Shown here: positions 57,707-64,000 of the stretch, one piece after another
Layout of the letters: each line of letters begins with the position of its first letter
Position numbering within the stretch: the first letter of the stretch is position 1
From: Nocardiopsis sp. YSL2
Lineage (GTDB): Bacteria; Actinomycetota; Actinomycetes; Streptosporangiales; Streptosporangiaceae
Direction: 5' to 3'
NCBI RefSeq assembly: GCF_030555055.1
Contig: NZ_JAMOAO010000001.1
Coordinates: forward strand, 5,828,001-5,892,000
DNA length: 64,000 nt
Program-made: the position numbers and the translations under genes
Notes under the pieces: generated by a model
Seen by the model: only the letters and a program-made list of their open reading frames with translations
Told to the model about the DNA's origin: nothing
Database searches by the model: none

Positions 57707-57891
57707 CGGCGCCGCCTGTGCCCGTCACCGACCGAATCCGCCACCGCGTCTCCCCTCCGGCTGCGTCCCCGGGTCCGATGCCGTAGGCGGGCCGCGGGTT
57801 CCGGCGGTGTGAACCGCAGGGTCAGCGGATCCGGACGGGCATCCCCGGGGCGATGATCGTCCTGTCTCCCGTTCCCGACCATCGTCATCGC

Positions 57892-58155
57892 TCTGTCCTT
57901 CTTCCGCGAGGGACTCTCCGGCAGTGACCGCCCTGGAACCGCGGCACCGGTCCGATGGTCGCGGTCACGAGCGCTTCGGCCGCCTGCGCGCCGGCCTCCT
58001 GGCTCAGTGACGCGGATCTCGAACGTCTGCGGGGCCGCCCGCATCCGGCCGGCGCCCGGAAGCGTGTCCGCTGACCGGGTTGTGGGAGGCTCTGGTGTCA
58101 CGGCCCGCACGGTGGCCGCCCAACACCACTCCAGCATCGAAAGACGGCACAAGCT
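57892..58155. other. Spacer upstream of the third CNNM gene
   Basis: No gene I can support. GGGAGG at 58084-58089 precedes a GTG at 58095, out of frame with the CNNM ATG; that frame stays open into the gene and is probably chance. No acidic/proline-rich short ORF like the one at 1135 is seen here. Confidence 0.3.
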
Positions 58156-59421
58156 ATGGAGAGCTACGGGGTTCAACTCGGCCTCGTCCTGGTCCTCGTT
58201 CTCGTCAACGCCCTGTTCGCGGGCAGCGAGATCGCCCTGATCACACTCAGAGAAGGACAGATCAAACAGCTGGCGGAACGCGGTCCGGGCGGTCGGGCGG
58301 TGGCCCGTCTGGCACAGGACCCCAACCGCTTCCTGGCCACCATCCAGGTCGGGATCACCCTCGCGGGTTTCCTCGCCTCGGCCACCGCCGCCGTCTCCCT
58401 GGCCCAACCGCTGATCGAACCCCTCGGCTTCCTCGGTTCCGCCGCGGGTCCCGTATCGATCGTCCTGGTCACCGTGCTGCTGACCTTCGTCACACTGGTC
58501 TTCGGCGAACTGGCTCCCAAGCGCATCGCCATGCAGCGGTCCGAGGCATGGGCGGTGATGGTCGCCCGGCCCCTGGACCTGCTCGCGGTGCTCGCCCGCC
58601 CCGTGGTGTGGCTGCTGAGCGCCTCCACCGACCTGGTGGTGCGCCTGACGGGCGGCGACCCCTCCGCGGCCAAGGAGGAGATCAGTGAGGAGGAACTGCG
58701 CGACATGCTCGCCGCCCAGCGGCACATGACCCGGGAGCAGCGCACCATCATCTCCGGAGCCTTCGAGATCGACGACCGGCGCCTGCGCCAGGTCGTCGTC
58801 CCCCGCGGTGAGGTGTTCACCATTCCCTCGCACACACCAGCGGACCAGGCGGCTCACCTGCTCGCCGAGCACGGGCACTCCAGGGCACCGGTGGTCGACG
58901 AGGACGACATCGATGACGTGCTCGGTGTCGTGCACTGGTCCGACCTGGTCCGGGGAGGGGGAACCACGGGAGAGCTCGCCCGCGAACCACTCCTCCTCCC
59001 CGATTCCCTGGTCGTCTCGCTGGCCCTGCGCCGCATGATCGCCGAGCACCAGCAGCTGGGCGTGGTCATCAACGAGATGGGCGGTGTCGACGGCATCGTG
59101 AGCCTGGAGGACCTGTTGGAGGAGATCGTCGGAGAGATCTACGACGAGACGGACTCCGACATCCGCACCGTGGACCGCAACGACGACGGATCCCTCACGC
59201 TGCCCGGGACCTACCCCGTGCACGACCTGACCGACGTCGACGTCCATCTGAACGACGTTCCGGAGGGCGACTACGTCACCGTCGCCGGGCTGGTCATCGC
59301 CGTCCTGGGCCACATCCCCCAAGGGCCGGGAGAGGAGGTGGAGCTGGACTCCTGGAGGGCCAGGGTCGACCAGGCCAACGGGCGCACCATCACCCAGGTG
59401 ACCCTGTATCCCACGACGTAG
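58156..59421 (+). CDS. CNNM/CorC-family membrane protein, third paralogue
   Basis: 421 residues. DUF21 membrane domain (about 1-190, with L-V-F-G-E-L-A-P-K-R), CBS pair (about 205-325), and C-terminal CorC_HlyC domain (about 340-415, L-P-G-T-Y-P-V-H-D-L and G-D-Y-V-T-V-A-G-L-V). It differs in length and sequence from the pair at 1.3-3.7 kb and so is an older paralogue. Likely Mg2+ export or sensing at the membrane. The ribosome site before ATG 58156 is weak. Confidence 0.9.
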   Translation: MESYGVQLGLVLVLVLVNALFAGSEIALITLREGQIKQLAERGPGGRAVARLAQDPNRFLATIQVGITLAGFLASATAAVSLAQPLIEPLGFLGSAAGPVSIVLVTVLLTFVTLVFGELAPKRIAMQRSEAWAVMVARPLDLLAVLARPVVWLLSASTDLVVRLTGGDPSAAKEEISEEELRDMLAAQRHMTREQRTIISGAFEIDDRRLRQVVVPRGEVFTIPSHTPADQAAHLLAEHGHSRAPVVDEDDIDDVLGVVHWSDLVRGGGTTGELAREPLLLPDSLVVSLALRRMIAEHQQLGVVINEMGGVDGIVSLEDLLEEIVGEIYDETDSDIRTVDRNDDGSLTLPGTYPVHDLTDVDVHLNDVPEGDYVTVAGLVIAVLGHIPQGPGEEVELDSWRARVDQANGRTITQVTLYPTT

Positions 59422-59544
59422 GCCCCGACCGCCGCCCCACGTGACGCACCGGAACGGTCGACCGACGTGAGCAGTGGAGGACACTGGTCGGCCTCCACCT
59501 CTGCGAGGGTTCCTCGGAACGACGAGGAAGCAGAGGGACAGAAG

Positions 59545-60663
59545 ATGCCCACGAACACCGTGCCCGTGCTGGACGACCGCGCGCTCAACCGCGCCACCCT
59601 GGCCCGGCAGGCACTGCTCGCCCCGACCGGCCGATCGGTACTGGACACCGTGTCCCTCCTCGGCGGCCTTCAGGCGCAGGAACCCCAGGAACCGTTCGTA
59701 GGACTGTGGTCACGCCTGCGCTCCTTCGATCCCGCGGAGCTGTCCGAGCTGCTGACCTCACGCCGCGTGGTACGCATCCACCTCATGCGGCGCACCGTGC
59801 ACCTGGTCACCGCCGAGGACGCCCTCGCCTGGCGGTCCCGGTTCGACGCCATGCTGCGCCGGAAGGTCATGGGCGTGTACCGCGGCGATCTCCAGGAGGT
59901 GGACCTGGACGAGCTCGCCGAAACGGGCCGTGCGGTGATGGCCGACGGAGAGCCCCGCACCATGGCCGAACTCGTGGCGGCGCTCTCCCACCGGTGGCCG
60001 CAAGCGGGCAGACGGCCCCTGGGCGAGATGCTGGTCTCGGCGCTGCTCCCCGTCGCGCAGGTCCCCCCGCGCGGGCTGTGGCGGGCCGGGGGCGGCGTGC
60101 GCAACGTCCTGCTCTCCTCCTGGCTGGGCCGGGAGGTCGACCCGCCCGCCCCGGAGGGCACCGACCCGGTGGGCCGGGCCCTGGTCCGGCGCTACCTCGC
60201 CGCGTACGGCCCCGCGACCTCCACCGACCTGCGCTCCTGGTGCGGGCTGGCCGGGCTGCCGGCCGCGGTGGCCGCCGCCCGCGAGGAGCTGGTCTCCTTC
60301 CGCGACCAACGGGGCCGGGAGCTGCTGGACCTGCCCGAGGCACCGCGCCCGGACCCCGGCACCCCGGCCCCGGTGCGGTTCCTGCCCGCGTTCGACAACG
60401 CGGTCCTCGGCTACCACGACCGGAACCGGATCATCGACGGCGAACACCGGGGCCTGTCGGTGGCGGGCGCACGCGTGGTGCTGGTGGACGGGCGCGTCCG
60501 CGCGACCTGGCGGTCCGAGGACGGCGCCGTGGCCGTCACGCCGCTGGGGACCCTGACCGCGCCCGAGCGGTCGCAGGTCATCGAACAGGCAGAGCGGCTG
60601 GCCCTGTTCCTGTCCGAGGGCGGGAGTGATCGCGCGCGGATCGTCGCCGACGACCGGCCTTGA
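59545..60663 (+). CDS. AlkZ-like winged-helix DNA glycosylase (HTH_42)
   Basis: 372 residues. Tandem winged-helix organisation of the HTH_42/DUF1006 family with the Q-x-Q motif L-L-G-G-L-Q-A-Q-E-P near residue 35, which in AlkZ holds the catalytic residues for base excision from DNA damaged by alkylation or interstrand crosslinks such as azinomycin. A second conserved block is P-V-R-F-L-P-A-F-D-N-A-V-L-G-Y. ATG 59545 follows AGAGGGACAG. It could confer resistance to a DNA-alkylating natural product, but no biosynthetic genes are nearby. Confidence 0.84.
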   Translation: MPTNTVPVLDDRALNRATLARQALLAPTGRSVLDTVSLLGGLQAQEPQEPFVGLWSRLRSFDPAELSELLTSRRVVRIHLMRRTVHLVTAEDALAWRSRFDAMLRRKVMGVYRGDLQEVDLDELAETGRAVMADGEPRTMAELVAALSHRWPQAGRRPLGEMLVSALLPVAQVPPRGLWRAGGGVRNVLLSSWLGREVDPPAPEGTDPVGRALVRRYLAAYGPATSTDLRSWCGLAGLPAAVAAAREELVSFRDQRGRELLDLPEAPRPDPGTPAPVRFLPAFDNAVLGYHDRNRIIDGEHRGLSVAGARVVLVDGRVRATWRSEDGAVAVTPLGTLTAPERSQVIEQAERLALFLSEGGSDRARIVADDRP

Positions 60664-60708
60664 CGCCGTGCATGACGTGTACGACGCACAGGACACCCGG
60701 CCCCGACC

Positions 60709-61362
60709 TCAGCGGGCCTGGCTCCCCCGCAGGTAGGCGAGCACCGCCCGGACCCGGCGGTGTACGCCGTCGTCGGGAGGCAGGTCCAGCTTGGCGAGGA
60801 TGTTGCCCACGTGCTTGCCCACGGCGGCGTCGCCGACCACCAGCAGCCGCGCGATCGCCCCGTTGGAGTGGCCCTCGGCCATGAGCCCGAGCACCTCGTG
60901 CTCGCGCGGGGTGAGCCGCTCCAGCGGGTCGGCGCTGCGGCGCAGCAGCTGGCGGACCACCTCCGGGTCCACGATCGTGGCGCCCTCCACCACTTGGCGC
61001 AGCGTGGAGGCGAACTCGCGCACGTCGCCGACCCGCTGCTTGAGCAGGTAGCCCACTCCGCGCCCGTGCCCGGTGTCGAGGAGGTCGGAGGCGTAGCTCA
61101 GCTCCACGTACTGGCTGAGGGCCACCACGGCCAGGCCGGGACGGTCCCGCCGCAGCCGCACGGCGGCGCGCAGCCCCTCGTCGGTGAAGCCGGGGGGCAT
61201 CCGGATGTCGGTGACGACCAGCCCGGGCTCGTGCTCGGCGACCGCCTCGACCAGTGCCTCGCCGTCGCCGACGGAGGCGACGACGGGGAAGCCGAACCGC
61301 TCCAGCACTCCGACCAGACCCTCGCGGAGCAGCACACCGTCCTCGGCGAGCACGGTCGGCAC
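60709..61362 (-). CDS. NarL-type response regulator
   Basis: 217 residues from GTG 61362, 5 bases after the kinase stop. Receiver domain with phosphoacceptor Asp in V-V-T-D-I-R-M-P-P and conserved Lys in Y-L-L-K-Q-R, then a LuxR helix-turn-helix (L-T-P-R-E-H-E-V-L-G-L-M-A-E-G-H-S-N-G-A-I). Usual partner of a HisKA_3 kinase; the kinase gene is directly upstream in the same transcript. The regulated genes are not evident. Confidence 0.92.
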   Translation of the reverse strand: MPTVLAEDGVLLREGLVGVLERFGFPVVASVGDGEALVEAVAEHEPGLVVTDIRMPPGFTDEGLRAAVRLRRDRPGLAVVALSQYVELSYASDLLDTGHGRGVGYLLKQRVGDVREFASTLRQVVEGATIVDPEVVRQLLRRSADPLERLTPREHEVLGLMAEGHSNGAIARLLVVGDAAVGKHVGNILAKLDLPPDDGVHRRVRAVLAYLRGSQAR

Positions 61363-61367
61363 GGGGG

Positions 61368-62753
61368 TCAGGCCCCCGGGATCGGCGGAAGGGGTCCGCA
61401 CGGCAGCTCCACTCGGATTCGGGTCGGCCCGCCTTCGGGGCTGGACAGCTCCATTGTGCCGCCCATGACGGCGACCCTGTCCTTGAGACCGGTGAGACCG
61501 GACCCCTTGGCGGGGTCGGCTCCGCCCGAACCGAAGTCGGTGACCTCCACCTGGAGGGTCTCCCCCTCCTCGCCCCGCACCGTACTGGCGTGCACGGTCG
61601 CGGCGTTGGCCTCGGTGTGCTTGTAGACGTTCGTGAGCGCCTCGGCGACCACGAAGTAGGCCGTGCCCTCCACATGGGCGGGCAACCGGCCGGGGACCTC
61701 CGTGTCCACCCGGGTGGGCACCGGACAGTGGTCGGCGAGTTCGGCGAGCGCGGCGGGCAGTCCCCGGTCGGTGAGAACGCGGGGATGGATACCGCGGACC
61801 AGGTGGCGCAGCTCCTCGATGAGTTCGTTGACCTTGGCCTGGGCGGCGGCCACGTGGCCGTGGGCCTCGGAGGACTCCTCCAGGTCCAGGCGGGCGAGGC
61901 CCAGGTCCATGGACAGCGCGACCAGCCGCTGCTGCGCGCCGTCGTGCAGGTCGCGTTCGATGCGGCTGCGCTCGTACTCGAAGGCGTTGACCAGGCGGGA
62001 CCGGGACTCGGTCACCTCGCTGAGCTCGGCGCGCAGCTCCTCCCTCGGCGGGCCGACCAGCAGGGCCCGGGCGACCAGCGCGTGCCCCTGGGACAGGATC
62101 CCGGCGGCGTACAGCAGCACGGCCAGGGCCAGGGGGCTGAGGAGCGTCAGAGGAAGGGCCTGGTCCGCCGTGGCGGCGGTGTAGGGCCCGAAGGAGAGGA
62201 CCGTGCCCGGGCGCTCCTCGACCAGCAGAGGCGCCAGCGCCATCACCGCTCCCAGGAGGGCGGTCCAGGCCAGGACGTTCAGCACGAGCACGCCGATCGG
62301 CATCACCAGGAACAGGTAGGCGACCTCGCGCCAGGTGGCGCTCTCGGTGTAGCGCGTGCGGACCCACCCCCACAGGCCGGGCGGCGGTGTCCGGTGGCCG
62401 CTCGTGACCGATCCGCTGGACACGAACGGAAGGCGGCGGCGTTCCAGTGCGGCCAGGGGCAGGGCGATCAGCGGGGAGAGGCCGGCGATCATGACCAGGC
62501 CGACGAGGAAGCCGGCGGTGGCCGGGGCTCCGATCTCCATCGTGTCCCACGGGGCACTGGCCATCTTGCCCAGGACCAGCGCCCAGGGCACGTACACGGG
62601 CGCGGCCACCACGATGGCGGCGAGGCCGATGACGGCGGTGAGCCCGGAGTGGAACAGAGCCTTCCAGGGCCAGGCGGTGAGGAGGAAGCGTGGTCGGGCC
62701 AGGGCCTGGGCGAGGGTCCGTGGCCGTACTGGAGCGGCGTCGGTGGTGGTCAT
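61368..62753 (-). CDS. HisKA_3 sensor histidine kinase
   Basis: 461 residues. The N-terminal half has about four to five membrane segments and a sensor region of the actinobacterial PF13796 type. The phosphoacceptor motif is S-R-I-E-R-D-L-H-D-G-A-Q-Q-R-L, followed by an HATPase domain (E-A-L-T-N-V-Y-K-H, D-F-G-S-G-G and G-S-G-L-T-G-L-K-D-R-V). It would phosphorylate the NarL-type regulator downstream. The signal is unknown. Confidence 0.93.
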   Translation of the reverse strand: MTTTDAAPVRPRTLAQALARPRFLLTAWPWKALFHSGLTAVIGLAAIVVAAPVYVPWALVLGKMASAPWDTMEIGAPATAGFLVGLVMIAGLSPLIALPLAALERRRLPFVSSGSVTSGHRTPPPGLWGWVRTRYTESATWREVAYLFLVMPIGVLVLNVLAWTALLGAVMALAPLLVEERPGTVLSFGPYTAATADQALPLTLLSPLALAVLLYAAGILSQGHALVARALLVGPPREELRAELSEVTESRSRLVNAFEYERSRIERDLHDGAQQRLVALSMDLGLARLDLEESSEAHGHVAAAQAKVNELIEELRHLVRGIHPRVLTDRGLPAALAELADHCPVPTRVDTEVPGRLPAHVEGTAYFVVAEALTNVYKHTEANAATVHASTVRGEEGETLQVEVTDFGSGGADPAKGSGLTGLKDRVAVMGGTMELSSPEGGPTRIRVELPCGPLPPIPGA

Positions 62754-62932
62754 GCTCCCAAGCTAGACAGCTCGGCGGGCGCCCGAAATCGGCCGTACCC
62801 GAGGATCGGTGGTAGGGCGGGGCCTACCACGGGGCGGTGCGGGCCCGGGGCACCGGCCGACCGGCTCCGGGCTCGCCGGGTCCGCGCGCGCCGTACTCGC
62901 CGGGTCCGCGCGCGGACGTGCCTGTTCAGCGC

Positions 62933-62951
62933 TATAGGGTGGTGCGACGTG
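62933..62951 (+). promoter_or_regulatory. Promoter of purB, probably leaderless
   Basis: TATAGGGT (62933-62940) precedes GTG 62949 by 8 bases, with no Shine-Dalgarno between them. Confidence 0.4.
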
Positions 62952-64000
62952 AGTGCGAAACCGCTGATCCCCGATGTCCTGGCAGCCCGCTACGCGTCCG
63001 CGGAGCTGACCCGCCTGTGGTCCCCCGAGTACAAGGTGGTCGCCGAGCGGCGGCTGTGGCTGGCCGTACTGCGCGCCCAAGCGCGTCTGGGCGTGGACGT
63101 GCCCGCCGGTGTGGTGGAGGACTACGAGAAGGTCCTGGACCAGGTGGACCTGGCCTCCATCGCCGAGCGCGAGAAGGTCACCCGCCACGACGTCAAGGCC
63201 CGCATCGAGGAGTTCAACGCCCTCGCCGGGCACGAGCACGTCCACAAGGGCATGACCTCGCGCGACCTGACGGAGAACGTCGAACAGCTCCAGGTGCGCG
63301 ACAGTCTGCTGCTGGTGCGCGACCGCGTGACCGCGCTGCTGGCGCGCCTGGGCCGGCTCTCCGCCGAGTACGGCGAGACGGTCATGGCCGGGCGCTCGCA
63401 CAACGTGGCGGCTCAGGCCACCACGCTCGGCAAGCGGTTCGCCTCGATCGCCGACGAGGTGCTGGTCGCCCACGGCCGGCTGGAGGAGCTCATCGCCCGG
63501 TACCCGCTGCGCGGGATCAAGGGCCCGGTGGGCACCGCCCAGGACATGCTGGACCTGCTGGGCGGCGACCGCGCCGCGCTGGCGTCGCTGGAGGACGAGG
63601 TCGCCGCGCACCTCGGGTTCGAGCACCGGTTCACCAGCGTGGGCCAGGTCTACCCGCGCTCGTTGGACTTCGAGGTGCTCACCGCGCTCGTGCAACTGGC
63701 CGCGGGTCCGTCGTCGCTGGCCAAGACCATTCGCCTGATGGCCGGTCACGAGCTGGTGACCGAGGGCTTCGCCGAGGGCCAGGTCGGGTCGTCGGCGATG
63801 CCGCACAAGATGAACACGCGCTCGTGCGAGCGGGTGAACGGGCTGACCGTGATCCTGCGCGGGTACGCCTCCATGGCCGGTGAGCTGGCGGGCGACCAGT
63901 GGAACGAGGGCGACGTGTCGTGCTCGGTGGTGCGCCGGGTGGCACTGCCCGACGCGTTCTTCGCCTTCGACGGCCTCGTGGAGACGATGCTGACGGTGCT
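62949..64000 (+). CDS. purB: Adenylosuccinate lyase, 5' part
   Basis: 350 codons in the window; the frame is open to the edge. The fumarase/aspartase-superfamily signature is present (G-S-S-A-M-P-H-K-M-N, with the catalytic Ser), with other active-site blocks H-E-H-V-H-K-G-M-T-S-R-D-L and A-G-R-S-H-N-V-A-A-Q. PurB removes fumarate from SAICAR and adenylosuccinate in purine synthesis, in the cytoplasm. The start (GTG 62949, M-S-A-K-P-L-I-P) fits actinobacterial PurB proteins. Confidence 0.95.
   Translation, partial: MSAKPLIPDVLAARYASAELTRLWSPEYKVVAERRLWLAVLRAQARLGVDVPAGVVEDYEKVLDQVDLASIAEREKVTRHDVKARIEEFNALAGHEHVHKGMTSRDLTENVEQLQVRDSLLLVRDRVTALLARLGRLSAEYGETVMAGRSHNVAAQATTLGKRFASIADEVLVAHGRLEELIARYPLRGIKGPVGTAQDMLDLLGGDRAALASLEDEVAAHLGFEHRFTSVGQVYPRSLDFEVLTALVQLAAGPSSLAKTIRLMAGHELVTEGFAEGQVGSSAMPHKMNTRSCERVNGLTVILRGYASMAGELAGDQWNEGDVSCSVVRRVALPDAFFAFDGLVETMLTV

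Noticed and set aside
58095..58700. Leader ORF before the third CNNM gene, starting at GTG 58095 after GGGAGG
   Set aside because: It does not end near the CNNM start but runs deep into the gene as Arg/Pro-rich shadow sequence, and it has no acidic/proline motif.

Overview
The window is about 73% G+C with near-saturated G/C at third codon positions. It has many GTG/TTG starts and several genes that appear to be read from leaderless mRNAs. It also encodes actinobacterial families such as an Eis-type acetyltransferase and a DinB/mycothiol-dependent maleylpyruvate-isomerase-like protein. Together these point to a chromosomal segment of a high-GC actinomycete. Nocardiopsaceae-like (Nocardiopsis, Streptomonospora) is my best guess, from overall gene flavour only. 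No rRNA, tRNA, CRISPR array or prophage was seen.

Layout. 1-3.7 kb: the end of an RsmC-like rRNA methyltransferase, a TrmH-family RNA methyltransferase, then two overlapping CNNM/CorC-type membrane genes preceded by a short leader ORF with an acidic/proline run. 3.7-12.6 kb: ohr-ohrR peroxide defence, an ALDH7-type dehydrogenase, a pyroglutamyl-peptidase-like protein lacking its Cys, two tandem secreted polysaccharide deacetylases, and a second aldehyde dehydrogenase divergent from its probable TetR repressor. 12.6-15.4 kb: AraC regulator with a divergent AhpD-like protein, and an orphan lipoprotein. 15.5-22.5 kb: a homogentisate degradation operon (MBL-fold protein, FAD hydroxylase, homogentisate dioxygenase, unknown protein, fumarylacetoacetase) divergent from a MarR regulator, with a palindromic operator between. 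22.5-31.2 kb: housekeeping and accessory enzymes (class V aminotransferase, Eis-like acetyltransferase, BadF-type kinase, MerA/Lpd-like flavoprotein, TRIC channel, LysR plus threonine-dehydratase-like enzyme, PlsC).

31.2-34.6 kb: an IS982-family element into whose right target copy an IS630-family element has inserted, both sitting exactly at the stop codon of a TauD-type dioxygenase gene. 34.8-39.9 kb: universal stress protein, small phosphodiesterase, secreted GHL10-like glycosidase, mycothiol-dependent-type isomerase and a PdxA-family dehydrogenase. 40.1-41.5 kb: a stand-alone TnpB element with a recognisable right end. 41.5-48.0 kb: a tightly coupled five-gene operon (lipoprotein binding protein, fused double permease, two ATPases, MFS exporter; every junction is a 4-base overlap) behind a Zur-like palindrome. 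It resembles the cnt opine-metallophore import/export operon without the biosynthetic genes. 48-50 kb: DoxX-like protein and a deletion scar that fused a beheaded P450 gene to a beheaded TetR gene. 50-60.7 kb: BCCT transporter, aminopeptidase P, Tat-lipoprotein intradiol dioxygenase, GNAT, MpaB-family oxygenase, SnoaL-cupin protein, a third CNNM protein and an AlkZ-like glycosylase. 60.7-64 kb: a two-component system and the start of purB.

The observations most worth following are the leader ORF before the CNNM pair, the Zur-box metallophore-type operon, the unknown protein that occupies the place of maleylacetoacetate isomerase, the nested insertion sequences, and the P450/TetR deletion scar.
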